Below, piece by piece: positions 8,322 to 17,668 of a stretch of 61,367 nt of DNA. Made by a program: the position numbers and the translations under genes. The notes under the pieces were generated by a model. That model was given only the letters and a program-made list of their open reading frames with translations. It had not been told where the DNA came from and ran no database searches. Source of the stretch: SAR92 bacterium BACL16 MAG-120619-bin48 (GTDB lineage Bacteria; Pseudomonadota; Gammaproteobacteria; Pseudomonadales; Porticoccaceae); the NCBI GenBank assembly GCA_001438605.1, contig LIDE01000019.1, positions 1 through 61,367 of the forward strand. The letters are read 5' to 3'. Position 1 is the first letter of the stretch; each line of letters starts with the position of its first letter.

Positions 8322-10172
8322 TTAACGAACGATATCCGCATTGGCCTGCAATGACGATTGCAAGCCTTGTAGCTCACGGCTGGTACTCGATGAAGCACCC
8401 AGATAGGCTAAGCTGGCTTGCTGCTCACTGTTTAACTTGGTCGCATCACCCAGCGTTACCTCGGTTAAGCGCACCGCAACAAAATCACCACTGCGAGTAT
8501 AAAAGCTCTCTACTCCGCCAGCAGAAGTGGCCGGCAGCGTGAATACAAAACGTGCTACTTCTGGATTGTTGCCACCTGCAGAGCGGGTAGCATCCATCAC
8601 GACCTGCCAATCTAACTTTTGGCTTTTCGCAACAGCTTCAACGCTCTCACCGGCCTTGATACGGGCAACCAGAGCTGCGCCCTGGGCGGCTATTTCGGCG
8701 CGCGCTGTTTCGCCTTTCAAGGTATCCGTGATCAGCGATTTTACTTCCTGAAGCTCTTTCTGGCGCGCTGGAATGTAGTTCTTCATTTTTAAGACAAGAT
8801 AGCGATCATCGCCTAAGTCTAAAACATTGCTGGCATAATTATCTTTTAACACATCGCCACCAAAGGCCGCCTCTACCACAGATGGATAGGCAGTAATGCC
8901 GTTGCCACCGTCACGGGTAAAGGGTTCGGAGACTTGGGCAGTCAAGCCTAAATCCGTTGCGACTTCGGTCAGGTTCTCCGCGTTAAAGCTAAGTTCTTTG
9001 AGCTTGGCCAATTTTTCTGCCATCCACTCACCACTCTGCTCCGCAAGCAGTTGATCGCGAATGCGTTGACGCTCGCTCTCGAAATCCACTTTTTGCTCTT
9101 GAATATCGAGCAATTTGATTAAATGGGTGCCGCTATCCGTCTTCACTGGCGCGGATACTTGACCCAAGGCCAGAGCGGCGAGAGCGTCTTCAAACGCTTC
9201 AGGGAAGGTATCGCCGCTGGTGTAGCCTAGATCGCCACCAAAGTCAGCAGAGCCAACGTCTTCAGAGTAGGTCTTGGCGAGGGCTGAAAAATCGTCGCCC
9301 GCGTCTAACTTGGATTTAATCTCAGCAAGTAACGCATCTGATGGCTCAGTCAGCAAGATGTGCGCCGCTTGACGTGAAATGGTCGACTCGAGGGCGTCCA
9401 CTTGCTCGTCAAAACGCGCTTTGATCTGCTCTTCACTAACGTCATTGGTTTGAATAAATAGACCACGATCGAGCTCGATGTACTCCACAACCACTTGCTC
9501 TTCCGCTTGGAAACGATCTTTATTGGCGTCGTAGTAACTCTGAACTTGATCGTCAGTCAGAACCACAGCACCCTCAATCGGCTGAATTGGCAGCGTCAGA
9601 TAATAATAATCACGCTGCTGTTCAGTAAGCGCCGCGAGTTGCACAAACTCGTTTGGCGTAATAAAACTGGACGTTGCAAAACCACGCACGTATTGCTCGA
9701 TGACCATGTCTTCTTTGATCATCTCGAGAAACGTGCCATTGGTGTAGCCTTGATTGCGAATTTTGTAGAGATACAGCTCTTGATCAAAACGGCCATCTGT
9801 TAGGAAAGCCGGCGTGGCCAACAATAACTTGCTGGTCGCTCGCGAGGAGATTGCCATGCCGCCATTTTGGGCAGCCTGCGCTAGGAGCTTGCGCCCGATA
9901 ATCTGCTCTACAACCTGAGGTCGGATAAGATCATCTTCCAGCAACGCGGGGTCAAGCCCTTCGTTTTGATTGAGAATTCGTTGTTTTTCGGTATTTATCG
10001 CCTGCTGAATCGCAAACTCTGACACAGGCTCACCATTTACTTCTACGGCCGTTTCGACAGCAGTTCCAGAGACGTTTAAAGAACCGATCCCAGAAAACGC
10101 AAAAACTATAGCGATTAAAATAACGATACCAAACGCTATACCTTTCATATTATGTCTAAAGCTGTCTAACAT
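8322..10172 (-). CDS. ppiD: Periplasmic folding chaperone PpiD (SurA N-terminal and parvulin domains)
   Basis: A 616-residue protein with one N-terminal transmembrane helix (about residues 12-31) and a periplasmic body. It has a SurA_N-like region, a parvulin-type domain at about residues 262-360 (AAHILL, then DFGGDLGY and GTHLIKL) and a C-terminal rotamase-like region. PpiD sits at the SecYEG exit and helps newly exported proteins fold. Many PpiD proteins have little isomerase activity. The gene follows hupB after an intrinsic terminator, the usual gammaproteobacterial order lon-hupB-ppiD. Confidence 0.93.
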   Translation of the reverse strand: MLDSFRHNMKGIAFGIVILIAIVFAFSGIGSLNVSGTAVETAVEVNGEPVSEFAIQQAINTEKQRILNQNEGLDPALLEDDLIRPQVVEQIIGRKLLAQAAQNGGMAISSRATSKLLLATPAFLTDGRFDQELYLYKIRNQGYTNGTFLEMIKEDMVIEQYVRGFATSSFITPNEFVQLAALTEQQRDYYYLTLPIQPIEGAVVLTDDQVQSYYDANKDRFQAEEQVVVEYIELDRGLFIQTNDVSEEQIKARFDEQVDALESTISRQAAHILLTEPSDALLAEIKSKLDAGDDFSALAKTYSEDVGSADFGGDLGYTSGDTFPEAFEDALAALALGQVSAPVKTDSGTHLIKLLDIQEQKVDFESERQRIRDQLLAEQSGEWMAEKLAKLKELSFNAENLTEVATDLGLTAQVSEPFTRDGGNGITAYPSVVEAAFGGDVLKDNYASNVLDLGDDRYLVLKMKNYIPARQKELQEVKSLITDTLKGETARAEIAAQGAALVARIKAGESVEAVAKSQKLDWQVVMDATRSAGGNNPEVARFVFTLPATSAGGVESFYTRSGDFVAVRLTEVTLGDATKLNSEQQASLAYLGASSSTSRELQGLQSSLQANADIVR

Positions 10173-10204
10173 TATCCGTTCCCTAATACAGTAGTGACTC
10201 TAAT

Positions 10205-10233
10205 TAAAAAAGGCGCATCACCGATGCGCCTTC
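10205..10233 (-). terminator. Rho-independent terminator of hupB
   Basis: On the minus strand AAGGCGCATC, a short loop and GATGCGCC precede six T residues. The stem is GC-rich and starts about 26 nt after the hupB stop. It separates hupB from ppiD. Confidence 0.88.
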
Positions 10234-10258
10234 TAAGCGATATTAATTCAATAACAAA

Positions 10259-10531
10259 TTAATTCACTGCATCCTTCAGTGCCTTGCCAGCTTTGAAGCT
10301 GGGCACGTTGGCAGCTTTGATCTGGATTTCTGCGCCAGTCTGTGGATTGCGACCAGTGCGCGCTGCGCGGTGCTTAACAGCGAAAGTACCAAAGCCAACC
10401 AATGAAACTTGGTCACCATTCTTCAAAGATCCTGCTACTGCAGACAGAGCAGAATCAAGTGCACGTCCTGCAGAAGCTTTAGAGATGTCTGCGCCAGCAG
10501 CGATTGCGTCAATTAGTTCAGATTTATTCAC
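10259..10531 (-). CDS. hupB: DNA-binding protein HU-beta
   Basis: A 90-residue HU/IHF-family protein that starts with GTG after a GGGGAA ribosome-binding site. It shows the N-terminal helices ([19 protein letters not shown]), the [21 protein letters not shown] beta-arm region near 46-66 and a [15 protein letters not shown]-terminus. HU dimers bend and compact DNA. Placement directly after lon is the classic hupB location. It has its own promoter at 10633-10661 and terminator at 10205-10233, so it is probably expressed apart from lon. Confidence 0.96.
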   Translation of the reverse strand: MNKSELIDAIAAGADISKASAGRALDSALSAVAGSLKNGDQVSLVGFGTFAVKHRAARTGRNPQTGAEIQIKAANVPSFKAGKALKDAVN

Positions 10532-10632
10532 GGTATTCCCCTTTTTTGGAGTTAGTTATTCCTAGTCAAATAGAAAGGCTTTGAAGAGTCCAAACAGCCT
10601 AAACAAGCGGTCTTCAGCACAATCGTGCGTAC

Positions 10633-10661
10633 GTTATACCAATAGCCATTTAGCGGGTCAA
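10633..10661 (-). promoter_or_regulatory. Sigma-70 promoter of hupB, inside a long inverted repeat
   Basis: On the minus strand TTGACC (complement of 10656-10661), 17 nt, then TATAAC (complement of 10633-10638). The leader is about 95 nt. The promoter overlaps an 11-bp inverted repeat, TAGCCATTTAG at 10643-10653 with CTAAATGGCTA at 10673-10683. That repeat may end lon transcription, although it has no U tract. Confidence 0.65.
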
Positions 10662-10695
10662 GCTTCGATTAACTAAATGGCTAATTTCTTTAATG

Positions 10696-13110
10696 CTAGT
10701 GAGTACTTGGCCTAGCGGCAGAAAGATTACTATTGTTGGACACACTACTGCGATTAAATTCTTCTTCACTCAGCGATTCAGGTGTGCTCTCCAACGCGAT
10801 CGCCAACACCTCGTCAATCCATTTGACGCGACAGATGTTGAGGTCCGCTTTAATATTGTCTGGTATCTCCTTCAAATCACTACCATTATCGTCTGGAATG
10901 ATAACAGTGGTGATACCTCCGCGGTGGGCGGCGAGGAGTTTTTCCTTCAACCCCCCTATCTTCAAGACTTGCCCTCGCAGGGTGATCTCGCCGGTCATGG
11001 CGACGTTCGCCCGGACGGGTATGCCGGTCAAAACCGAGACTAAGGCAGTACACATCCCCACACCGGCTGAAGGGCCGTCTTTGGGCGTCGCACCTTCAGG
11101 AACGTGAATGTGTAGATCGCGCTCTTGGAAGATGTCTTTGCGAATACCGAGGGATTTTGCACGACTTCTGACCACGGTTAAGGCAGCCTGAATCGATTCC
11201 TGCATCACATCACCCAGAGAACCGGTTTTAATGATGCGCCCTTTACCGGGCATGGCGGCAGACTCGATGGTCAACAATTCGCCGCCAACCTGTGTCCATG
11301 CCAGCCCTGTGACCTGCCCTACCTGATTTTCAGCCTCTGCGCGGCCATAATCAAAACGTCGCACGCCAAGCATATCTTCTAAATGTTCAGACCCTACTTT
11401 TTCTGTGCTCGAGGTATTGTTGCGAATGTGCTGCGTAACCGTTTTGCGGCATATTTTAGCAATATCGCGATCTAGTCCGCGCACGCCAGCCTCGCGGGTG
11501 TAATAGCGAATAGTATCGCGCAGCGCGTCTTGGCTTATTTCTAGCTCGCCTTCTTTGAGCCCGTTGGCCTTGCATTGCTTTTTCACCAAATACTTTTCGG
11601 CAATCGCGACTTTTTCACCCTCTGTGTACCCAGGAATTCGAATGACTTCCATGCGGTCGAGCAGCGGCCCTGGAATATTCATCGAGTTGGCAGTACAGAT
11701 AAACATTACCTCAGAGAGATCGAAGTCAACCTCAAGATAGTGATCATTGAAGGTGTGATTTTGTTCTGGATCCAAGACCTCAAGCAATGCGGACGCAGGA
11801 TCGCCACGCTGATCCATGCCCATCTTGTCGATTTCGTCCAACAAAAAGAGTGGATTCTTGACCTTCACTTTGGAGAGTTTTTGTACGATTTTGCCGGGTA
11901 GAGAGCCAATATAGGTTCTGCGATGACCACGAATCTCTGCCTCATCGCGAACGCCGCCTAAGCTCATACGGACAAACTCACGCCCTGTTGCGCGGGCAAT
12001 GGATTCGCCCAAGGATGTTTTGCCGACGCCGGGTGGGCCAACCAAACACAGCACGGGGCCTTTTAGTTTCTTGACTCGCTGCTGCACCGCAAGAAACTCT
12101 AAAATCCGCTCTTTCACCTCTTCAAGGCCATAATGGTCTTGGTCAAGGGTGGTCTGCGCTTCAATCGAGTTGTGTTTGACACGACTGCGCTTACTCCACG
12201 GCATACCAACCATCCAGTCGATATAGGTGCGCAAAACTGACGCCTCGGCTGACATTGGCGACATCAACTTTAATTTGGCCAGCTCAGCACGCGCCTTTTC
12301 CAGCGCTGCTTTGGGCATTTTCACGTCTTCGATTTTTTTCTCGAGTTGGTCGAGCTCAGAGCCTGCTTCGTCATTGTCGCCCAGCTCTTTTTGAATCGCT
12401 TTTATCTGTTCATTCAAATAATACTCGCGCTGGCTCTTCTCCATTTGCTTTTTCACGCGCCCGCGAATTCTCTGCTCGATTTGAAAGAGATCAATCTCGG
12501 ATTCCATCAAACCCATGAGCTGTTCGAATCGCTCGGTGAGATTTGCCACTTCCAGCACATCTTGCTTTTGCGCCAAACTCAGGGTCATGTGGGCAGCAAT
12601 GGTGTCGGCGAGCCGATTTGGGTCGTCAATACCCGACACAGTGGCAATCACCTCTGCCGGTATTTTTTTGCTTAAATTGACATACTGCTCAAACAGAGAG
12701 ACGGCTGCACGGGTAATCACATCTGACTCACGTGGTTCTATCGCGCCGGTAGAGAGCTCCTCCACTTGGGTTTGAATAAAATCATCGCCTTCACGCACGT
12801 TGGTGAGGCTCACTCGACCGATACCTTCAACCAATACTTTTAGCGTGCCATCAGGCAGTTTCAAAAGCTGTAAAATCGTCGCTAATGTGCCTACAGCGTA
12901 GAGATCATCAAGGGATGGGTTATCTTCGGAGGGATGCTTCTGAGCCACTAGAACGATTTCTTTATTTGTCGCCATGGCCTCTTCCAGTGCCAATATGGAC
13001 TTTTCGCGACCGACAAACAGCGGTACCACCATGTGTGGATAAACAACGACATCGCGCAAAGGTAACAGCGGATAGGTTGCAGAGACGGGATCAATTGGTT
13101 TTGCTGCCAT
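10696..13110 (-). CDS. lon: ATP-dependent Lon protease
   Basis: An 804-residue LonA protease. It has an N-terminal substrate-binding domain (about 12-205), a coiled coil, an AAA+ module with GPPGVGKTSLG near 355 and LLDEIDKM, and a proteolytic domain with catalytic S681 in DGPSAGVGM and K724 by family spacing. Lon degrades misfolded and selected regulatory proteins in the cytoplasm. It lies between clpX and hupB. A heat-shock-type promoter candidate is found upstream at 13242-13270. Confidence 0.97.
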   Translation of the reverse strand: MAAKPIDPVSATYPLLPLRDVVVYPHMVVPLFVGREKSILALEEAMATNKEIVLVAQKHPSEDNPSLDDLYAVGTLATILQLLKLPDGTLKVLVEGIGRVSLTNVREGDDFIQTQVEELSTGAIEPRESDVITRAAVSLFEQYVNLSKKIPAEVIATVSGIDDPNRLADTIAAHMTLSLAQKQDVLEVANLTERFEQLMGLMESEIDLFQIEQRIRGRVKKQMEKSQREYYLNEQIKAIQKELGDNDEAGSELDQLEKKIEDVKMPKAALEKARAELAKLKLMSPMSAEASVLRTYIDWMVGMPWSKRSRVKHNSIEAQTTLDQDHYGLEEVKERILEFLAVQQRVKKLKGPVLCLVGPPGVGKTSLGESIARATGREFVRMSLGGVRDEAEIRGHRRTYIGSLPGKIVQKLSKVKVKNPLFLLDEIDKMGMDQRGDPASALLEVLDPEQNHTFNDHYLEVDFDLSEVMFICTANSMNIPGPLLDRMEVIRIPGYTEGEKVAIAEKYLVKKQCKANGLKEGELEISQDALRDTIRYYTREAGVRGLDRDIAKICRKTVTQHIRNNTSSTEKVGSEHLEDMLGVRRFDYGRAEAENQVGQVTGLAWTQVGGELLTIESAAMPGKGRIIKTGSLGDVMQESIQAALTVVRSRAKSLGIRKDIFQERDLHIHVPEGATPKDGPSAGVGMCTALVSVLTGIPVRANVAMTGEITLRGQVLKIGGLKEKLLAAHRGGITTVIIPDDNGSDLKEIPDNIKADLNICRVKWIDEVLAIALESTPESLSEEEFNRSSVSNNSNLSAARPSTH

Positions 13111-13241
13111 GATTACCTCTGGTTAAGTCTGGATCGAGGGCGGTAATGTTCCTGAACAACTGTGTTTCAACACAAGTACGGTGTGAGTCGTCAACTGATT
13201 CACACCCATAAACATTAGCGCCAATGAATACACTACTCTTG

Positions 13242-13270
13242 TATATTGGGACGCACAAAATAAAAACAAG
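13242..13270 (-). promoter_or_regulatory. Candidate sigma-32 heat-shock promoter of lon; contents of the 13111-13433 gap
   Basis: On the minus strand CTTGTT (complement of 13265-13270), 14 nt, then CCCAATATA (complement of 13242-13250). This is close to the heat-shock consensus CTTGAA and CCCCATNTA. The leader of about 125 nt contains an inverted repeat, GGTGTGA 13180-13186 with TCACACC 13200-13206. The rest of the 323-bp gap holds imperfect AATAAAAAG-rich repeats (about 13330-13393) and the clpX terminator. I see no gene in it. Confidence 0.45.
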
Positions 13271-13385
13271 CGTAAACGTTACTTAATTCTCAAAATGAGA
13301 CTGTGCCGCGCGGTGACCGGCATGCGCAGTTAACCGACAATAAAAAGATAGCAGGCGATAAATAACAGGCAATAAAAAGCAGACA

Positions 13386-13410
13386 ATAAAAAGGCGACTC
13401 TCGTCGCCCT
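13386..13410 (-). terminator. Rho-independent terminator of clpX
   Basis: On the minus strand GGCGAC, loop GAGA and GTCGCC (13393-13408) are followed by a T-rich run. The stem begins about 25 nt after the clpX stop, so lon is likely to depend on its own promoter. Confidence 0.8.
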
Positions 13411-13433
13411 TGAACGCTTAAAGATGGGAAAGC

Positions 13434-14720
13434 TTAGCCTTCATCACCCACCAGTTTCTGATCAGTCTGCTCGTGAACCAACAGAGGCTCGTTTTCGCCA
13501 TTGATCACGGCAGCATCAACCACCACTTTCACCACGCTGGGATCAGAGGGGATCATGTACATCGTATCGAGCAGAACTGTCTCGAGAATTGAGCGCAGGC
13601 CTCGAGCACCAGTTTTGCGCTCTATGGCTTTGTCAGCAACCGCATCCAGCGCATCTTTGCGTAGATCCAGCTCCACTCCTTCCATCCCGAACAGCGCCTG
13701 ATACTGCTTAACTAGAGCATTTTTGGGCTCAATCAGAATATTAACCAACGCTTCACGGTCCAATTCTTGCAACGTGGCTACCACTGGGAGACGGCCTATG
13801 AATTCGGGGATTAATCCATAGCCAATCAGATCGCTCGGCTGGACATCTAACAGCGTTTCACCAATAGATTTTTGTGAGGATTTGCTATTCACCTCAGCCT
13901 TAAAGCCAATCCCACCCTTTTCAGAGCGATCGCGAATGACTTTTTCCAAACCTGCAAAGGCGCCACCACAAATAAACAGAATATTGGAGGTGTCTACTTG
14001 AAGAAACTCTTGCTGCGGGTGCTTGCGCCCACCCTGAGGCGGAACCGACGCTACAGTGCCCTCAATTAATTTGAGAAGAGCCTGCTGCACGCCTTCACCA
14101 GACACGTCGCGGGTAATCGAGGGGTTGTCTGACTTGCGCGAGATCTTGTCAATCTCGTCGATATAAACGATACCACGCTGGGCTTTTTCTACGTCGTAGT
14201 CGCACTTCTGCAACAACTTTTGGATAATATTTTCGACGTCTTCGCCCACATAGCCGGCTTCGGTCAGCGTTGTCGCGTCGGCAATAGTAAAGGGAACATC
14301 GAGCATTCTAGCGAGGGTTTCGGCGAGCAGTGTTTTACCACTACCGGTGGGGCCTATCAGCAGAATATTGCTTTTGCCGAGTTCCACGCCAGTATTATTT
14401 TTGCCAGACTGACTGACCTGTAGTCGCTTGTAGTGGTTGTAAACGGCAACAGAAAGTATTCGTTTGGCGCGCTCTTGACCGACAACGTATTCGTCGAGAT
14501 TGCCTTTGATGTCGGAGGGGACAGGTAACCGATCACTGCCCTCTTTGGCGTCAGCGACAACCGTTTCCTCTGTAATGATGTCATTGCAAAGATCGACGCA
14601 CTCGTCGCAGATGTATACCGAAGGTCCTGCAATCAAGCGCCGCACTTCATTCTGGTTTTTCCCACAGAATGAACAGAAGAGGAGCTTTCCGCCTTCTCCT
14701 AACGTGTCACTGTCGCTCAT
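13434..14720 (-). CDS. clpX: ATP-dependent Clp protease ATP-binding subunit ClpX
   Basis: A 428-residue AAA+ unfoldase. The N-terminal zinc-binding domain has C16, C19, C38 and C41. Walker A GPTGSGKT lies near 120, Walker B VYIDEIDK near 180, and the IGF-type ClpP-docking loop corresponds to IGYGLIPEF and neighbouring residues. ClpX hexamers recognise tagged substrates, unfold them and pass them into ClpP. The gene lies 90 bp downstream of clpP on the same strand, the usual pairing. Confidence 0.97.
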   Translation of the reverse strand: MSDSDTLGEGGKLLFCSFCGKNQNEVRRLIAGPSVYICDECVDLCNDIITEETVVADAKEGSDRLPVPSDIKGNLDEYVVGQERAKRILSVAVYNHYKRLQVSQSGKNNTGVELGKSNILLIGPTGSGKTLLAETLARMLDVPFTIADATTLTEAGYVGEDVENIIQKLLQKCDYDVEKAQRGIVYIDEIDKISRKSDNPSITRDVSGEGVQQALLKLIEGTVASVPPQGGRKHPQQEFLQVDTSNILFICGGAFAGLEKVIRDRSEKGGIGFKAEVNSKSSQKSIGETLLDVQPSDLIGYGLIPEFIGRLPVVATLQELDREALVNILIEPKNALVKQYQALFGMEGVELDLRKDALDAVADKAIERKTGARGLRSILETVLLDTMYMIPSDPSVVKVVVDAAVINGENEPLLVHEQTDQKLVGDEG

Positions 14721-14810
14721 AGTCTCTCTCCAGAAAATCCATTAACCCGCTCTAAAACAATCCGTATGGGTAGAACTTTAAAGTGTTTGCGTTAAAGCCT
14801 AATGGCTAGA

Positions 14811-15440
14811 CTAGCGCTTGTCCAGAACCTCATCAACCAAACCGTAGGCCTTTGACTCTTCTGCACTCATAAAATTATCGCGCTCTGTGTCTTCGGCGAT
14901 CTTTTTAACGGTCTGGCCAGTGTGCTTAGCCATAATATCGTTCAAACGCGCTTTAACTTTAAGAATTTCTTGCGATTGGATGTGAATATCCGTCGCTTGA
15001 CCCTGCGCACCGCCACTTGGCTGGTGAATCATGGTGCGTGAGTTGGGCAGTGCGTAGCGCTTGCCCTTCGCGCCAGCCGCTAACAAAAAGGCGCCCATGC
15101 TCGCGGCCTGACCGATACAAATAGTGCTCACATCAGGTTTGATAAACTGCATGGTATCGTATATCGAGAGGCCAGCAGTGACAGAGCCGCCGGGAGAATT
15201 GATATAAAGATGTATATCTTTGTCTGGATTTTCGGATTCTAAGAAGAGCATCTGCGCCACGATAAGATTGGCCATATGATCTTCCACTTGACCGACCATA
15301 AAGATAACGCGCTCTTTGAGAAGGCGCGAGTAGATATCGTAGGCTCTTTCTCCGCGCGACGTCTGCTCTACCACCATTGGCACTAAACCGCTGGCCTGTG
15401 GATCCTGAATAAGACCGGCACTTGATTGCTGAAAATTCAT
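14811..15440 (-). CDS. clpP: ATP-dependent Clp protease proteolytic subunit
   Basis: I chose the ATG at 15440 (209 residues, MNFQQSS). A GAGGAA ribosome-binding site precedes it, and the 15-residue extension of the longer frame does not resemble ClpP. The catalytic triad is S114 in [10 protein letters not shown]139 in MIHQPSGG and D188 by family spacing. ClpP forms a tetradecameric barrel that degrades substrates delivered by ClpX. It stands between tig and clpX, as in most gammaproteobacteria. Confidence 0.97.
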   Translation of the reverse strand: MNFQQSSAGLIQDPQASGLVPMVVEQTSRGERAYDIYSRLLKERVIFMVGQVEDHMANLIVAQMLFLESENPDKDIHLYINSPGGSVTAGLSIYDTMQFIKPDVSTICIGQAASMGAFLLAAGAKGKRYALPNSRTMIHQPSGGAQGQATDIHIQSQEILKVKARLNDIMAKHTGQTVKKIAEDTERDNFMSAEESKAYGLVDEVLDKR

Positions 15441-15481
15441 CGCTTCCTCGCTATTTTCTCTATTAATGCACTTAATGCATG

Positions 15482-15509
15482 ACAATACAGGCCGGTATAC
15501 GCTTGTCAG
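15482..15509 (-). promoter_or_regulatory. Promoter candidate for clpP with the -35 inside a long inverted repeat
   Basis: On the minus strand CTGACA (complement of 15504-15509), 16 nt, then TATTGT (complement of 15482-15487). The -35 falls in one arm of a perfect 13-bp inverted repeat, TGTCAGTGACTTT 15504-15516 with its complement at 15530-15542. The repeat lies 17 nt after the tig stop and lacks a U tract. It may be a factor-dependent stop for tig or a protein-binding site. Confidence 0.45.
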
Positions 15510-15558
15510 TGACTTTTTGGATCCACCATAAAGTCACTGACACTCGTTCTAGAGGAAA

Positions 15559-16881
15559 TTACTCGGCCTCTATGCCCGGCTCAGGATCTGGCTTTACTGC
15601 GTCTTCATAGGACAGCTCTTCCTGCTTGACCTTCGCTTTTGACAGCACCAGTTCAGTGACCTGATCTTCTAAGACCACAGCCTCGACGGAGCTTAACAGT
15701 TCCTGCTGGCTGTAGTAGTAGTCAACCACTTCTTTTGGCTGCTCGTATGTGGATGCTATTTCATTAATTCGCTCACGCACACGATCTTCATCGGGCGTAA
15801 GCGCTTCAACTTTAATGATTTCAGACACAATAACACCCAAGGCTGCACGGCGCTTGGCCTTGTCCCTGAACATATCGTCCGGCAACATGCTCAGATCAAT
15901 CTGACGACCACCGCCAAACTGCTGAACCATCTGCTGCTTGAGCTGGATTATTTCATTGGCAACCAAGGCACTTGGCAACTCAACCTTATTGAGGTCAAAC
16001 AACTGATTCATTACGCGGTTTTTGACTTTGTTACGGATTGCATTGCGCAGCTCGCGTTCCATGTTGTTTTTGACGTCTTCACGGAATTTTTCTTCGCCGC
16101 CTTCATTAACGCCATAAAGCTTGAAGAAATCGTCGTTCATCTCAGGTAGCGTCTGCACTTCAACTGCATTGACAGTCACGGCAAACTCTACTTTCGCGCC
16201 CTTGAGTTCTTCGGCGTGATAATCTTTCGGAAACTTAAGCTTTAGCGTCTTAGTGTCGCCAGCTTTCAGACCAATTAATCCGTCTTCGAAGCCAGGAATC
16301 ATGCTGTTCGAGCCCAAGACCAAGGTCTGGCCCGCTGCCTTGCCGCCGGCAAACTCTTCTCCACCCTTGGTGCCAACGTAGTCGATATTTACACGTGAGC
16401 CGTCTTCACCAGGCGTATCTACCGCTTCAAACTTGGCCTGCTGCTTGCGCAACACGTCAATCATGGTCTCGACATCTGCGTCCGTAAGGTCGGTGACCGG
16501 GCGAGTAATTTTCACTTTGCTTAGGTCAGCCAATGTTAGCTCGGGGTAGACTTCGAAAATCGCTAAATATTCGAGATCGGCGCCTTCAGTGTCTTTCAAC
16601 TCATCGATACGAGGCTGCCCTACTGGACGAAGGTCTTCCTGTCGGATCGCTTCATAGAAGGTTGAATTGATAATCTCACCAACAACTTCTTGGCGAACGC
16701 CCTTGCCGAATTGCTGTTTAACAACCTTTAAGGGGACCTTTCCTTTGCGAAAGCCTTTGATTTTGACTGTTTTAGTCGCCTTCTCAAGACGTTCGGTAAC
16801 TTCTTTTTCAACACGTTCGGCAGGCACACCAATCTTCAGCTGACGCTCAAGACCTGTACTTGACTCAATGGAAACCTGCAT
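15559..16881 (-). CDS. tig: Trigger factor
   Basis: A 440-residue ribosome-associated chaperone. I chose the ATG at 16881 (MQVSIESS), which is preceded by AAGAGG. The ribosome-binding signature GFRKGKVP lies near 43-50, the PPIase domain around 155-245 contains a VNIDYVG stretch, and a helical C-terminal domain follows. It meets nascent chains at the tunnel exit. It stands upstream of clpP in the conserved tig-clpP-clpX order. The gene begins 30 bp after tRNA-Leu on the same strand. Confidence 0.96.
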   Translation of the reverse strand: MQVSIESSTGLERQLKIGVPAERVEKEVTERLEKATKTVKIKGFRKGKVPLKVVKQQFGKGVRQEVVGEIINSTFYEAIRQEDLRPVGQPRIDELKDTEGADLEYLAIFEVYPELTLADLSKVKITRPVTDLTDADVETMIDVLRKQQAKFEAVDTPGEDGSRVNIDYVGTKGGEEFAGGKAAGQTLVLGSNSMIPGFEDGLIGLKAGDTKTLKLKFPKDYHAEELKGAKVEFAVTVNAVEVQTLPEMNDDFFKLYGVNEGGEEKFREDVKNNMERELRNAIRNKVKNRVMNQLFDLNKVELPSALVANEIIQLKQQMVQQFGGGRQIDLSMLPDDMFRDKAKRRAALGVIVSEIIKVEALTPDEDRVRERINEIASTYEQPKEVVDYYYSQQELLSSVEAVVLEDQVTELVLSKAKVKQEELSYEDAVKPDPEPGIEAE

Positions 16882-16910
16882 GGATTTGCCTCTTGATATC
16901 ACTTAATAAA

Positions 16911-16995
<85 letters not shown>

Positions 16996-17298
16996 ATAAA
17001 ACGGGCTTTTAAAGCTTCTTTTAGCGCGGCATCTCAGATGATCGAGACCCCCTTTAAAAGCGGCGTGAAGTTTGCCACAGCGCATCTGGATCGGCAACTA
17101 ATTCCAACCAGAATAACGCCATCAATTAAATTAACCCTTTAAATCGGACTTCACGCTGCAGCTGCGCCAGTTATTTTTCTGAAATGGGCTTCACGCTGGT
17201 AACGCGTTAGACTATGCTTTAGCTGAGCTTTAGCTAACCGTGATGCTTGGTTCAAAAAATTTGGCAATCAATTACAAAATCTGGAAAGGAGTAGACAT

Positions 17299-17574
17299 AT
17301 GAAGAAGTACAACGCTTTATTAATCGCCATGCTGGCAACTATTGGACTGAGTGCTTGCGATCGCGATGCCGCAGAGTCCACCGCACCTGCTGTTGAAGAA
17401 GCAACGATGAGCGACGCTGTTGAGCAAGCCGCTAGCGACGCACAAGAAGCTGTAGGCGAAGTGATGGAGACTGCAGAAGAAGCTGCTGGCGACGCGATCG
17501 ATAGCGCGCAAGAAGCTGCAGAGGGCGCTGTTGAAGAAGCGTCTGACGCAATGGACGAAATGCTAGAAGAATAA
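17299..17574 (+). CDS. Small Ala/Glu-rich lipoprotein
   Basis: A 91-residue protein with a lipoprotein signal (LSAC, lipidated Cys at residue 20). The body is almost entirely Ala, Glu and Asp with spaced Val/Met. It shows repeating EAAxxAxxxAxEA-like 11-residue periodicity, predicting a long, strongly acidic amphipathic helix. A good ribosome-binding site (GGAAAGGAG) precedes the ATG and an intrinsic terminator follows, so it is a single-gene transcript. I do not recognise a named family. The pattern resembles stress-linked or envelope-spacing lipoproteins. The long minus-strand frame opposite it (17268-17732) is a compositional shadow. Confidence 0.8.
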   Translation: MKKYNALLIAMLATIGLSACDRDAAESTAPAVEEATMSDAVEQAASDAQEAVGEVMETAEEAAGDAIDSAQEAAEGAVEEASDAMDEMLEE

Positions 17575-17603
17575 AGCTCGAAAAAAACGTAAGACAAAAA
17601 AAA

Positions 17604-17627
17604 CCCAGCCAAAAGCTGGGGTTTTTT
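17604..17627 (+). terminator. Intrinsic terminator, probably bidirectional
   Basis: CCCAGC, loop CAAAA and GCTGGG followed by GTTTTTT, with an A run on the left side. It serves the lipoprotein gene and can also act on the convergent VPxPA-CTERM gene that ends at 17669. Confidence 0.9.
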
Positions 17628-17668
17628 ATTCCTCGCGGAAAGGCTCCTTGCCGACCGCTCAGAATGCG

